A stretch of 64,000 nt of DNA from Nonomuraea maritima (GCF_900100395.1 NZ_FNFB01000007.1:248001-312000), one strand, 5' to 3'. Shown: positions 1-8,667, counted from the stretch's first letter. Numbers and translations are program-made. The notes: a model not told the origin generated them from the letters alone.

Positions 1-2
1 TG

Positions 3-410
3 CTGTGGTGGCTCGCCCGGCGGGAGTACCACAACCGGGAGAAGCGGGAACTGCCCGCGTGGCTGAGAGCCGTGGACGACCTCAAGCCGCACAACGCCGT
101 CCTGTTCGGCCTGCTGGCCACGCTCGCCAATCCCAAGAACGTCCCGCTCGGGGCCGCGGCGGGAGTAATCCTGGCCAACTCCGCCCTCGGCGTGGCGCAG
201 ACGCTGATCGCCTGTGCCGTCTTCGCCGCCGTCTGCTCGCTGGGGATGGTGCTGGCGACCGTTCTCCGGTTCACCCGCGCCGGCGCGGCGGCGCTGGGAA
301 GGCTCAAGGATTGGCTGGTCGACGAGAGCCCGGGGATCACCATCGCGCTGTTGCTGGTGGTCGGCACACTCCTCATCGACAACTCCGTCGAAGCCATCAC
401 CGGCCCGTGA
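3..410 (+). CDS. GAP (SfLAP)-family membrane protein, C-terminal part
   Basis: The reading frame is open from the window edge to a TGA at 408, giving the last 135 residues; the N-terminus is outside the window. The visible part has a charged cytoplasmic stretch, then hydrophobic segments around FGLLATLANPKN, ILANSALGVAQTLIACAVFA and TIALLLVVGTLLI. The proline/asparagine-rich LANPKN segment and this layout resemble GAP/SfLAP family proteins, related to the mycobacterial sulfolipid-1-addressing protein, which sit in the membrane and are linked to lipid export. The stop lies 14 bases before the sulfatase start, so the two are probably co-transcribed. The substrate cannot be read from the sequence. 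Confidence 0.7.
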   Translation: MWWLARREYHNREKRELPAWLRAVDDLKPHNAVLFGLLATLANPKNVPLGAAAGVILANSALGVAQTLIACAVFAAVCSLGMVLATVLRFTRAGAAALGRLKDWLVDESPGITIALLLVVGTLLIDNSVEAITGP

Positions 411-423
411 AAGGGAGCAGACC

Positions 424-2751
424 GTGCGGGAGCAGTTCCGCGGGATCGTCGATCTCGACGTCCGTGACTCGCGGCAGGACTGGGCGCCTTATCTGGCCCC
501 GCAGGCCAGGGCGGACGCGCCCAACGTCCTGTACGTCCTGTGGGACGACACCGGGATCGCGGCCTGGGACACCTTCGGCGGGCTCGTCGAGACGCCCAAC
601 CTGACCCGTGTCGCCCGGCTGGGCCTGCGCTACACGCAGTGGCACACCACCGCGATGTGCTCACCGACCCGCGCTTCGCTGCTGACCGGACGCAATCACC
701 ACAAGAACGGCGTGGCCACCGTCGTGGACTTCGCCATGGGCTTCCCCGGCGCCAACGCGGTGATCCCGCCGGAGAACGGCACCGTCGCCGAGGTGCTGGC
801 GGAGAACGGCTACAACACCTACTGCCTGGGCAAATGGCATCTGACGCCGTCGTCGGAGCTGAGCATGGGGTCGTCGCGCCGCACCTGGCCGCTGGCGCGC
901 GGCTTCGAGCGTTTCTACGGCTTCCACGGCGGGGAGACCAACCAGTTCTTCCCCCACCTGACCTACGACAGCCACTTCGTCGACCAGCCCTACGGCCCCG
1001 ACGAGGGGTATCACCTCAGCCGCGATCTCGTCGACAAGGCGATCGAGTTCATCCGCGACGGCAAGCAGGTGGCGCCGGACAAGCCCTGGTTCACCTACCT
1101 GGCCCTGGGCGCCACCCACGCGCCGCATCACGCGCCCCAGGAATGGATCGACAAATATCGCGGCAAGTTCGACATGGGGTACGACCGCTACCGCGAGATC
1201 GTCCTGGAGAACCAGAAGAGGCTGGGCATCGTCCCGCCCGACACCGAGCTGTCGCCGATGAACCCCTGGCCCAGCCCCGACGTCGTCACCGAACGCGACG
1301 AGGTCGCGCCCTGGGATTCCCTGAGTGACGGCCAGAAGCGAGTGTTCGCGCGCATGGCCGAGGCGTTCGCGGGTTTCTGCAGCTACACCGATCACGAGCT
1401 CGGACGGCTCATCGACTGTCTGGAGGAGTCGGGGCAGCTGGACAACACCATCATCGTGGTCATGTCGGACAACGGGGCCAGCGGTGAGGGAACGCCGCAC
1501 GGCTCGATCAACGAGAACAAGGGCTTCAACGGGTATCCGGAGGACCCGGCGGAGAACCTGGAGAAGATCGACAAGATCGGCACTCCGGAGGCCTACAACC
1601 AGTACCCGACCGGGTGGGCGTGGGCGTTCAACACGCCGTACAAGCTGTTCAAGCGCTTCTCCACGAACGGCGGCACGGTCGCTCCGGCGATCATCACCTG
1701 GGCGCGGGAGATGCGCGAGGTGGCGGGGCAGGTCCGCGACCAGTACCACCACGTCATCGACATCACCCCGACCGTCTACGACTGCCTCGGCATCACGGCG
1801 CCGCGGGTCGTCAAGGGGTACGCGCAGACCCCGCTGCAGGGGGTGAGCATGCGTTACAGCTTCGCCTCCGGCACGGTGGAGTCCACCAGGAGGACGCAGT
1901 ACCACGCCATGCTGGGCACCCGGTCCATCTATCACGACGGCTGGAAGGCGGTGGCCCGGCACGGCACGGGCACCGGCCACGGCGGTTTCGCCGACGACGA
2001 GTGGGAGCTCTACCACGTCAGGACCGACCGGTCGGAAACCCGCGAGCTGAGCCGGGAGCACCCGGGCAAGCTCCGCGAGCTGATCGCGCTGTGGTACGTG
2101 GAGGCCGGGCGCAACGACGTCCTGCCGCTCGACGACCGCGTCCCGCGCGAGATCATGACGATGGACCGGCCCGGTCCGGCACCGGCCCGCGAGCGCTACG
2201 TCTACCACCCCGCGACCTCGGAGGTCCCCGAAGAGGCCGCGGTCGACGTCCGCAACAGGTCGTTCACCCTCACGGCCGAGTTCGAGATCACCACCGAGGA
2301 CGCCGAGGGCGTCCTCTTCGCGCACGGCTCGCGCTTCGGCGGACACGCGCTCTACCTCAGGGGACGCCGGCTGCACTACGTCTACAACTTCCTCGGCATC
2401 GAGGAGTACCGGTTCAGCGCCGACGCGCCGCTCGCCGCCGGCCGGCATGTCGCGGTGGCCAGGTTCGACAAGGAGCGGGAGCAGCCGCGCTACGTGGCCG
2501 ACGGGACGCTGACCCTGTCCGTGGACAACACGACGGTGGCATCCGGCCGGATACGGACCCAGCCGGGCAAGTTCTCGGTGGCGGGGGAGGGGCTGGTCAT
2601 CGGACGCGACACCGGTGACGCGGTCACCGGCGACTACGCCGCGCCGTTCCCCTTCCGCGGCGGCGTGATCGCCCAGGTGAGCGTCCAGGTGCCCATGGCC
2701 GCCGAGACGGATGCCGAGGCCGAGGCCGAAGCCGTCCTGGCACGCGACTAG
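424..2751 (+). CDS. arylsulfatase (type I, formylglycine-dependent)
   Basis: 775 aa. Hydrolyses sulfate esters using a formylglycine made from a cysteine. The signature CSPTR is present with Cys79 as the predicted formylglycine; metal ligands are visible as DD at 41-42 and SDN at 349-350. The C-terminal 180 residues look like a beta-rich appended domain often seen in large actinobacterial sulfatases. GTG at 424 is chosen because AAGGGAG sits 8 bases upstream; the longer open frame runs back into the preceding gene. No signal peptide is visible, so it may be cytoplasmic. The next gene is a SulP transporter, so the pair can release and move sulfate. The exact substrate is unknown. Confidence 0.9.
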   Translation: MREQFRGIVDLDVRDSRQDWAPYLAPQARADAPNVLYVLWDDTGIAAWDTFGGLVETPNLTRVARLGLRYTQWHTTAMCSPTRASLLTGRNHHKNGVATVVDFAMGFPGANAVIPPENGTVAEVLAENGYNTYCLGKWHLTPSSELSMGSSRRTWPLARGFERFYGFHGGETNQFFPHLTYDSHFVDQPYGPDEGYHLSRDLVDKAIEFIRDGKQVAPDKPWFTYLALGATHAPHHAPQEWIDKYRGKFDMGYDRYREIVLENQKRLGIVPPDTELSPMNPWPSPDVVTERDEVAPWDSLSDGQKRVFARMAEAFAGFCSYTDHELGRLIDCLEESGQLDNTIIVVMSDNGASGEGTPHGSINENKGFNGYPEDPAENLEKIDKIGTPEAYNQYPTGWAWAFNTPYKLFKRFSTNGGTVAPAIITWAREMREVAGQVRDQYHHVIDITPTVYDCLGITAPRVVKGYAQTPLQGVSMRYSFASGTVESTRRTQYHAMLGTRSIYHDGWKAVARHGTGTGHGGFADDEWELYHVRTDRSETRELSREHPGKLRELIALWYVEAGRNDVLPLDDRVPREIMTMDRPGPAPARERYVYHPATSEVPEEAAVDVRNRSFTLTAEFEITTEDAEGVLFAHGSRFGGHALYLRGRRLHYVYNFLGIEEYRFSADAPLAAGRHVAVARFDKEREQPRYVADGTLTLSVDNTTVASGRIRTQPGKFSVAGEGLVIGRDTGDAVTGDYAAPFPFRGGVIAQVSVQVPMAAETDAEAEAEAVLARD

Positions 2752-2767
2752 ACGGCGCCGCACGGCC

Positions 2768-4471
2768 ATGAAGCTGTGGAAAGGCGACCTGTCTCTCCCG
2801 CGCCCGGGGCAACTGGCGCCGGGCCTGGCAGGACTGCGCAGGTCCCGGCTGCGTGACGACGTCGTCGCCGGCCTCACCGTGGCCGCGGTGGCCATCCCGT
2901 CAGGGCTCGGCATGGGGGAACTCGCCGGGGTCGACCCGGTGGCCGGGCTCTACGCCACCGCCGTCCCGCTGATCGGCTACGCGCTGTTCGGCTCGTCCCG
3001 CCAGGTGATCGTCGGCCCTACGGGCGCGATCGCCGCGGTGACCGCGACCAGCGTCGCCACCGTGGCCTCCGCGGACGATCCGGCCAGGGTGGCGGGGACG
3101 GCCGCCGCGCTGGCCGCGCTGAGCGGCGTGATCCTCGTCCTGTTCGCCGTGCTCAGGCTGGCGTTCATGTCGGAGTTCCTGTCGCGTCCCGTCCTGCTGG
3201 GGTACATCAACGGCGTCGCGGTGCTCATCATGGCCGGGCAGCTGGACAAGCTGCTCGGCATCACGGTCGAGTCCCGGAGATTCGTCCCGCAGGTGTGGGA
3301 CACGCTGCTCGCCGTCCCTCGGGCCCACGGGTGGACGGTGCTGTTCAGCCTCGCGCTGATCGGGGTGGTCGTCCTGCTGCGGGTGACGGCGCCCAAGGTC
3401 CCCGCGGTGATCGTCGTGGTCGTGCTCGCGGGTGTCGTCTCCGCCGTGTTCGGGCTCGACCGGCACGGCATCGAGGTCGTGGGCGAGGTCTCCGGCGGCT
3501 TCCCCGTTCCGCGGCTGCCCGGCGTCTCGCCCGAGGACGTCGTCCAGCTCGTCGTGCCGGCGTTCGGGCTGGCGTTGCTGATCTTCGGCGACTCGATGGC
3601 CATCGCCCGTACGTACGCCGACAAGCACCGCTACTCGATCAGCGCGGCTCGGGAGCTGGTCGGGCTCGGGGCGGCCAACATCGCCGCCGGGCTGTTCCAG
3701 GCCATCCCGATCGACGCCAGCGGATCGCGGACCGCGCTGAACGACACACGTCGTGGCGCCTCGCCGCTGGTCGGGCTGATCGTGGCGGCCGCGGCGGTGC
3801 TGGTGGCGGCATTCGCCACCCCGCTGATCGAACCGCTGCCGACGGCCGCCCTCGGGGTGGTGATCATCCTCGCGACGGCGGAGCTGGTCACGGTCAAGCC
3901 GATCCTGCGGCTGCGCCAGGTGAACAACGTGGAGATGGGCCTGGCCGTGGCCACGTTCGTGGCCGTCCTGCTCCTCGACGTCATGGGCGGGCTGGCCGTC
4001 GCCGTCGTGCTCTCCCTGGGGTTGTTCGTCTACTGGACGGCGCGTCCGCACGACGCGGTGCTCGGCTCGTCCGACGACGTCGACGGTTTCCACGACGTCA
4101 CCGCTCACGAGGGTCTGCGGCCGGTGCCCGGACTGATCGTCTACCGGTTCGACGCCCCGCTCTACTTCGCCAACGCCCCCCACATGGCCCGCCGGATCAG
4201 AGAGCTGTTGTCCGAGGCCGACGACGAGGTGACGTGGCTGATGATCGACGCCGAGGCGATGACGTACATGGACGCCAAGGCGGTCGACACCCTGCGCGCA
4301 CTGTACCGGGAGCTGGCCGACCAGGACGTGACGCTCACCATGGCCCGGGTCAAGGCGCCGATACGGCGCATCCTGGAGAACACGGGCACGGCCGAACTGC
4401 TGGGACAGGAGAACTTCTTCCCGACGGTCAGGTCAGGAGTGCAGGCGTTCCGCGACCGCACGGGTTGTTGA
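2768..4471 (+). CDS. SulP-family anion (sulfate) transporter with STAS domain
   Basis: 567 aa integral membrane protein. The N-terminal two thirds hold about ten to twelve hydrophobic segments of the SulP/SLC26 fold, including the conserved start AGLTVAAVAIPSGLGMGELAGV region and the GLYAT segment. The last 120 residues (from about 440) form a STAS domain that regulates transport; DAPLYFANA near residue 461 is typical. ATG at 2768 is favoured over an upstream in-frame start that overlaps the sulfatase. The gap to the sulfatase is 16 bases, which supports an operon. The likely cargo is sulfate or bicarbonate, with sulfate favoured by the neighbour. The 3' end abuts the convergent TetR gene with a one-base gap. 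Confidence 0.9.
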   Translation: MKLWKGDLSLPRPGQLAPGLAGLRRSRLRDDVVAGLTVAAVAIPSGLGMGELAGVDPVAGLYATAVPLIGYALFGSSRQVIVGPTGAIAAVTATSVATVASADDPARVAGTAAALAALSGVILVLFAVLRLAFMSEFLSRPVLLGYINGVAVLIMAGQLDKLLGITVESRRFVPQVWDTLLAVPRAHGWTVLFSLALIGVVVLLRVTAPKVPAVIVVVVLAGVVSAVFGLDRHGIEVVGEVSGGFPVPRLPGVSPEDVVQLVVPAFGLALLIFGDSMAIARTYADKHRYSISAARELVGLGAANIAAGLFQAIPIDASGSRTALNDTRRGASPLVGLIVAAAAVLVAAFATPLIEPLPTAALGVVIILATAELVTVKPILRLRQVNNVEMGLAVATFVAVLLLDVMGGLAVAVVLSLGLFVYWTARPHDAVLGSSDDVDGFHDVTAHEGLRPVPGLIVYRFDAPLYFANAPHMARRIRELLSEADDEVTWLMIDAEAMTYMDAKAVDTLRALYRELADQDVTLTMARVKAPIRRILENTGTAELLGQENFFPTVRSGVQAFRDRTGC

Positions 4472-4487
4472 TCTACGTTGTAAAGGG
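4470..4487 (+). repeat. recurrent 18-bp motif, copy 1
   Basis: GATCTACGTTGTAAAGGG. Two near-identical copies lie at 9837 and 31335 on the same strand. This copy overlaps the stop codons of the convergent SulP and TetR genes and encodes the last TetR residues on the other strand. Function unknown; see findings. Confidence 0.6.
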
Positions 4488-5111
4488 GATCGGCGGGACA
4501 GGGGACAGCCGGCCCGCCGGCGGTAGCGGCGAGGCGTCGGGGGAGGCGCGGAACGCCTCGATCGCGAGGGCGGCGAAGCGCCGGGACGCCGCGACCCGGC
4601 CGGCCGGCGTGGCGGCGTGGATGCCGGTGTGGGCCATGATCACGAGGATCAGGTCGTCCAGGACGAAGTCGCGCCGCAAGCGGCCGGCGGCCTTGGCGCG
4701 CCGGGCCAGTTCGGCGGCCGCGTTCAACGTGGAGGCGCGGCTCGCGGCGAAATCGAGCGCGTGGGGGAACGTCGACATGAAGGCCGCGGTGAAGCCCCGA
4801 TCGCGGGCATGCAGCTCGCAGATCCTCTCGATCACGAGGCAGAAGCCGCGCCACGGATCGGGGTCGGCGAGCCCCTCCTCGACGATCACCTCGCAGGCGC
4901 GCATCTGGTCCTTGAACGCCTCGGTGGCCAGTGCCTCCTTGGTCGGGAAGCGCCGGTACAGGGTGGCCGGGCCGACCCCCGCGCGCCGGGCGATCTCCCG
5001 CATGGGCACGTGCAGGCCCTCGGTGGCGAACAACGCGCGGGCCGCGTCGAGGATGCGTTCGCGGTTGTCCAGGGCGTCGGAGCGCAGATTGTGAGTCAAA
5101 CGGTCGGTCAC
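4473..5111 (-). CDS. TetR/AcrR-family repressor
   Basis: 212 aa. The N-terminal helix-turn-helix is clear: RILDAARALFATEG leads into IARRAGVGPATLYRRF with TKEALA after it, the usual TetR recognition helix. The C-terminal ligand domain is helical and family-specific. GTG at 5111 is chosen (GTG at 5120 is an alternative); both lie just downstream of the palindromes at 5121-5146. It is divergent from a quinone oxidoreductase, the standard arrangement in which the regulator represses itself and the enzyme. The inducer is unknown. It ends convergent with the SulP gene. The operator type recurs at 12403, so this protein may control a second oxidoreductase. Confidence 0.9.
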   Translation of the reverse strand: MTDRLTHNLRSDALDNRERILDAARALFATEGLHVPMREIARRAGVGPATLYRRFPTKEALATEAFKDQMRACEVIVEEGLADPDPWRGFCLVIERICELHARDRGFTAAFMSTFPHALDFAASRASTLNAAAELARRAKAAGRLRRDFVLDDLILVIMAHTGIHAATPAGRVAASRRFAALAIEAFRASPDASPLPPAGRLSPVPPIPFTT

Positions 5112-5120
5112 CGTTCTCAC

Positions 5121-5146
5121 TTTAGCTAAATGGACGGGGGCGTCCA
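5121..5146. promoter_or_regulatory. TetR operator region between divergent genes
   Basis: Two adjacent perfect palindromes: TTTAGCTAAA at 5121-5130, and TGGACG-GGGG-CGTCCA at 5131-5146 (6-bp arms, 4-base centre). They lie between the TetR start (5111) and the oxidoreductase start (5184). Assignment to this TetR is inference. The same TGGACG-N4-CGTCCA element occurs at 12403-12418. Confidence 0.65.
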
Positions 5147-5183
5147 CTAGCGTCCTCAGCACCTACAGATGGAGGAGACGACA

Positions 5184-6155
5184 TTGAAGGCAGTTGCCGT
5201 CCAGACGTTCGGAAGCCCCGAGGGCCTCGCGGTCATCGACGTCCCCGAGCCCCGTCCGGGCGCCGGGCAGGTGGTGGTCGCCACCGAGGCGATCGGTGTC
5301 GGAGGCGTCGACGCCGTGATTCTCAGCGGTGCCCTGGCCGCGTACGGCTTCGAGGAAGGTCACATCCTGGGGAGCGAGACAGCGGGCACCGTGATCGCCG
5401 CCGGGGACGGCGTCGATCCCTCATGGGTGGGCCGGCGCGTGTGGGCGTTCACCGGACAGAGCGGTGGCTACGTGGAACAGGCTGTCGCCGCGGCGTCGAC
5501 GCTCGTCCCTCTCCCGGAGAACGTGTCCGCCGTCGACGCGGTGACGCTCGGGAGCTCCGGGATGGTGGCCCAGTTCGGCCTCGAACGCGCCGGCTTCGTT
5601 CCGGGTGAGTCCGTGCTCGTGCGTGGCGCGGCCGGCGGCATCGGGATCATGGCGGTCCAGCTCGCGGCGCGCGGCGGCGCCGGCGCGGTCGCGGTCACGA
5701 CGTCGTCGGCCGAGCGTGGCGACCGCCTGCGCAAGCTCGGCGCCACCCACGTGCTCGACCGTTCCGGCGCGGGAGGTGAGGGCGCCCCGGCGGCGTACGA
5801 CGTCATCATCGACATCGCCGCCGGCGCGGCCCTGCCGTCGTTCTTCGGCAAGCTCAACCCGAACGGTCGCATGCTGGTCGTCGGCGTGGTCGCAGGTTTC
5901 CCACCGGCGGACTTCGGCATGGAGGTGTTCGCGGCGTTCCAGAAATCGTTGTCGTTCGGCGTTTTCAGCGCGGATTCCGTACCGGAGGCCGACCGGCGTG
6001 ATGCGACCGCCGAGCTGTTCGCGGCGGCGGGCCGCGGCGAACTGGAGGCGGTGGTGCACGAGGTGCTGCCGCTGGAGCAGGCCGGGACGGCTCATCGGAA
6101 GATGGCGGCCGGAGAGGTGTTCGGCAGGCTCGTGCTCACGCCTGCGGGCAGCTGA
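5184..6155 (+). CDS. zinc-type alcohol dehydrogenase-like NADPH:quinone oxidoreductase
   Basis: 323 aa medium-chain dehydrogenase/reductase. An N-terminal GroES-like domain is followed by a Rossmann domain with RGAAGGIGIMAVQLA as the NADP-binding loop. Zinc-ligand cysteines are absent, as in quinone oxidoreductases, so it most likely reduces quinones or enones with NADPH in the cytoplasm. TTG at 5184 is chosen because GGAGGAG ends 6 bases upstream and MKAVAVQTFG is the family's normal N-terminus; the ATG at 5169 would sit inside the ribosome site. Divergent from and probably repressed by the TetR at 4473. The real substrate is unknown. Confidence 0.9.
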   Translation: MKAVAVQTFGSPEGLAVIDVPEPRPGAGQVVVATEAIGVGGVDAVILSGALAAYGFEEGHILGSETAGTVIAAGDGVDPSWVGRRVWAFTGQSGGYVEQAVAAASTLVPLPENVSAVDAVTLGSSGMVAQFGLERAGFVPGESVLVRGAAGGIGIMAVQLAARGGAGAVAVTTSSAERGDRLRKLGATHVLDRSGAGGEGAPAAYDVIIDIAAGAALPSFFGKLNPNGRMLVVGVVAGFPPADFGMEVFAAFQKSLSFGVFSADSVPEADRRDATAELFAAAGRGELEAVVHEVLPLEQAGTAHRKMAAGEVFGRLVLTPAGS

Positions 6156-6160
6156 CGGGC

Positions 6161-6193
6161 GCCACCGTGCGGCCACCGTGCGGCCACCGTGCG
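6161..6193 (+). repeat. three tandem copies of an 11-bp unit
   Basis: GCCACCGTGCG repeated three times exactly, directly after the oxidoreductase stop. Looks like simple replication slippage; it could alternatively contribute to 3' end structure. Confidence 0.8.
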
Positions 6194-6220
6194 GCCGCCG
6201 ACGGCTGGCGCGCCGGTTCG

Positions 6221-6748
6221 TCACGCGCCCGTGTGCTGCTCGGGGCCGAAGGAGCGCTCGTCAAAGTCCGCGGGCCACGGCACTCCGAGCGCGTCCCACC
6301 ACTTCAGGTAAGGGACCCCGGGAGCGGACGGCATGGCTCCGTCGGCCGCCCACGTGGCTGAGACGTGGTCGAGCGCGGCAGGGTCCGCTCCGAACAGTTC
6401 CGCGGCGGCGCGGCGGCTGCGCGGGGTGTCGTCCTCGGGCAACGGCATCTCCTCGCCGATGGAGGCGACGTGCACGGGCTTGCCGTCCGGGCCGAGCACC
6501 TCGTTGACGACGCCGAACTCGTCGAAGTCGGCGGCCGTGACCGCCCGGCTGCCCCACTCCGGCAGCACGTGCGCGATCGTGGCGGTGAGGTGCGGAGCGA
6601 GGCCGGCGTACACGAAGACCCTGCGGCCCTCGACCGCCACGCGCAGGCCGGGGGACTCGCCACCGGCTGCGTGAAGTGCGGCGACGAACGCTCCGGCCTC
6701 GCGCCCGTCCGCCAGATCGACGGCAGCCCAGCCGCTGTATGACGACAT
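6221..6748 (-). CDS. hypothetical protein, 175 aa
   Basis: Not recognised. The product is soluble, acidic, and rich in short beta/alpha segments, with a central stretch (FVYAGLAPHLTATIAHVLPEW) and a Trp-rich C-terminus (YLKWWDALGVPWPADFD). No signal peptide or membrane segment is visible. ATG at 6748 gives the compact N-terminus MSSYSGWAAVDLAD; no strong ribosome site precedes it, so the start is uncertain. Third-position GC and codon use match real genes here. It runs in the same direction as the dioxygenase upstream, about 130 bases away, so the two may be loosely linked. Confidence 0.6.
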   Translation of the reverse strand: MSSYSGWAAVDLADGREAGAFVAALHAAGGESPGLRVAVEGRRVFVYAGLAPHLTATIAHVLPEWGSRAVTAADFDEFGVVNEVLGPDGKPVHVASIGEEMPLPEDDTPRSRRAAAELFGADPAALDHVSATWAADGAMPSAPGVPYLKWWDALGVPWPADFDERSFGPEQHTGA

Positions 6749-6875
6749 AGGAGGAAAGCTATCCGTCGGTGGCTGCGGCTGTCCCGTGGAACGATGTCCA
6801 CCGGCGGTGCCGGCGGCAGGGCTCGGCCGTCACCGGGGGAGCCCCGCGGCAGGGCTGAGATCTCGTCCGAAGCGG

Positions 6876-7724
6876 TCACATCGTCGTGCGAGCGCTCCAC
6901 AGTTCGGGGAAGACGACCTGCTCCAGCCTGTCGCGCAGCCAACCGACGGCCGGCGTGTGGGCGTAGCCCGGCTTGGCGCCGAAGGTGCGCATGGTCACCG
7001 TCAGATGCGCGTCCGTCCACCGATGGAAGCGATCGGCGACCTGGGTCAGCGCTTCGCCGAGTTCCCGCAGGTCGGCGAAGGACTCGTCGTGGTAGACCCG
7101 CACCCAGGCGGCCTCCACCTCAGGCCGCGCGACATACGGCTCGGCGAAGTCGCGGTGGACGGCGGAGTCCGGCAACGACAGCCCTCTGCGCTGCAGCAGG
7201 GCCAGGACCTCGTCATAGAGGCTCGGCGCGCTGAGAGCCTCGTGCAGCCCTTGGTGGATCAGAGGTGTCGACCGATGCGGCTCCAGCATCTCCGGGGACT
7301 TCTGTCCCAGCAGGAACGCCAGGTGGCGGAACATGTACGAGTGAACGGAGGACGCCTCACCCTTGCCGAGCTTGGCCTTGATCGGGTTCCAGTCCAGGGG
7401 CGTCATGTCCGCGTAGCTCTCCCAGGTGGCCTCGAGAGCGCGCAGATGACCCACGCTGCGCCTCAGCGTACGAAGGGTCGCGGGCACGTCGTCAGCCACG
7501 ACTTCACGTCGCGCTCTGGCGAGCTCATGGCAGAGCAACCCGAAGTAGAGCTCCATCACCTGGGAACTGATCAGGAAAGCCATCTCGTAGGCGGTTTCCG
7601 TCAGCGGCCGCTGCAAGGTGTGCAGCTGCCGGACCTGGAAGATGTCGATGTAGCGGGTGGTCCCGCTGACCTCCCCTGAAACGGCGGTCTCCGGGCGCAG
7701 ATCGCGCCACGACGGGGTAACCAC
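6876..7724 (-). CDS. tryptophan 2,3-dioxygenase family protein
   Basis: 282 aa, the normal size for bacterial heme-dependent tryptophan 2,3-dioxygenase, which opens the indole ring to N-formylkynurenine. Helical throughout; early YIDIFQVRQLHTLQRPL and ISSQVMELYFGLL match the heme-pocket helices, and WTDAHLTVTMRTFGAKPG near residue 250 holds the proximal-type histidine and the substrate loop. GTG at 7724 is used because GGGAGGG precedes it; the longer frame adds an arginine-rich tail that looks non-coding. No kynureninase or formamidase is adjacent, so a role in specialised metabolism or a stand-alone catabolic step is possible. Confidence 0.85.
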   Translation of the reverse strand: MVTPSWRDLRPETAVSGEVSGTTRYIDIFQVRQLHTLQRPLTETAYEMAFLISSQVMELYFGLLCHELARARREVVADDVPATLRTLRRSVGHLRALEATWESYADMTPLDWNPIKAKLGKGEASSVHSYMFRHLAFLLGQKSPEMLEPHRSTPLIHQGLHEALSAPSLYDEVLALLQRRGLSLPDSAVHRDFAEPYVARPEVEAAWVRVYHDESFADLRELGEALTQVADRFHRWTDAHLTVTMRTFGAKPGYAHTPAVGWLRDRLEQVVFPELWSARTTM

Positions 7725-7888
7725 GGTATCCCTCCCTCTCCGACGAGAACGGGTACTCGTTCGCTGCCTGGAAGGGGCAGACCTTTGCGGTCCGTCCATT
7801 TCCCCCGAACCCTACGTCCGGACCGCAGAGCGGTGTCTCATCGGCGCAGCTCACCGACGTGACGTTGGAGCATCACGTGTCCCTGTTG

Positions 7889-8006
7889 ACATCCTCCCCT
7901 CCTGAAGGAGGGGGATTCCCACGGTCGCCCGTGGGCCTTCCTGCTTCACGGCCAGTTGCCCGCTCGGAGGTCTCCGTTGAAATCTTGCACCAGCTCCACA
8001 GGCGTT
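7889..8006 (-). mobile_element. right end of an IS605/TnpB-type element (relic)
   Basis: Two hairpins follow the transposase relic in its direction: CCCACGG-TCGC-CCGTGGG at 7918-7935 and an 8-bp stem with a 2-base loop at 7896-7913 built from CCCCTCCT and AGGAGGGG. This pair, directly after a TnpB-like tail, resembles the end of IS200/IS605-group elements, the region that also gives rise to the omega (reRNA) guide scaffold. Only this end is visible. Confidence 0.55.
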
Positions 8007-8139
8007 TCAGCTCTCCGCGAGCCCGGCGGCGAGCGCGTTCTTCGCGGCGTTGACGTCCCGGTCGTGGACCGTGCCGCATGGTCCGCAGCACGCGTCCGCC
8101 GAGCTGCCGGTGCGGTCCGTCAGCATCGTCTCCCCGGGT
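8007..8139 (-). pseudogene. tnpB: TnpB (OrfB) transposase C-terminal remnant
   Basis: The minus strand encodes about 40 residues ending in CGPC-GTVHDRDVNAAKNALAAG and a TGA at 8007. CxxC followed by HDRDVNAAKN is the zinc-ribbon/RuvC-III signature of TnpB, the RNA-guided nuclease of IS605-family elements. About 90% of the protein is missing; the remnant begins at the 3' end of the next gene. It is a dead fragment with no start codon of its own. Followed by the hairpins of the element end. Confidence 0.75.
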
Positions 8140-8487
8140 TCAGAGCGCGGCCGCGGTGCCCGCGCGGGCCTGCAGCGCGTCCAGCACCTGGACGTGCTCC
8201 GCCGGCACCGTCACCTCCAGCGCCAGGCTGCCGCCGGCGACGGTGAGGGTGAAGGTGAAGAACGAGCAGCAGCCGTTCTCGCGCGCGGCCAGGTCGGCGG
8301 CCCGGGCGGCGTTGTCCGGGCTGAAGGCGAGGTCCAGGCGCAGCCGGACGCGTTCCGGACGCGCCACGCCCCACACCGCGTCGGCGAACAGGGCGTCGAA
8401 CTCGGCGATGCGAAGCGGCTGTTCGGCGGTGGGGAGGGTGCAGGCGGCGGGAGCCCAGCCCGGGTCAGGGGCGACGTCTCGTGTCAT
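8140..8487 (-). CDS. hypothetical protein, 115 aa, ENGCCSFF motif
   Basis: Small soluble protein. The centre carries RENGCCSFFTFTLT, two adjacent cysteines before a beta strand, followed by LALEVTVPAEHVQVLDAL. I recall similar CCSFF-containing small proteins in actinobacteria, sometimes fused to or beside MerR regulators, but cannot assign a function; thiol or metal sensing is only a guess. ATG at 8487 starts MTRDVAPDPGWAPAAC; the upstream in-frame extension is proline/arginine-rich and unlikely. Its 3' end touches the TnpB remnant, so the insertion that brought the element may have landed just behind this gene. Confidence 0.6.
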   Translation of the reverse strand: MTRDVAPDPGWAPAACTLPTAEQPLRIAEFDALFADAVWGVARPERVRLRLDLAFSPDNAARAADLAARENGCCSFFTFTLTVAGGSLALEVTVPAEHVQVLDALQARAGTAAAL

Positions 8488-8667
8488 ACCTCGACGGTAA
8501 AGCCGTGTGTCGGTAACCGTGGCGCCCCGATTCCTTCCCGCATGCCGGGACGAAAGGGCGCGCGGCTGTTCGCGGGGGAGCGGGCGGCGCCGGTCCAGGG
8601 GGAGGCCGGGCTGGGAGGCACGTCCGTGACCCATCCGCGCTCCCTCGTCCTGAAGCGCTGATGCTGC

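Noticed and set aside
661..2913. 750-residue open frame on the minus strand
   Set aside because: It is the GC-biased shadow of the sulfatase; no family motifs, Arg/Gly/Val-rich composition.
2900..4183. 427-residue open frame on the minus strand
   Set aside because: His/Asp/Arg-rich shadow of the SulP gene.
6161..6193. CRISPR-like array
   Set aside because: Only three 11-bp units without spacers; a simple tandem repeat.
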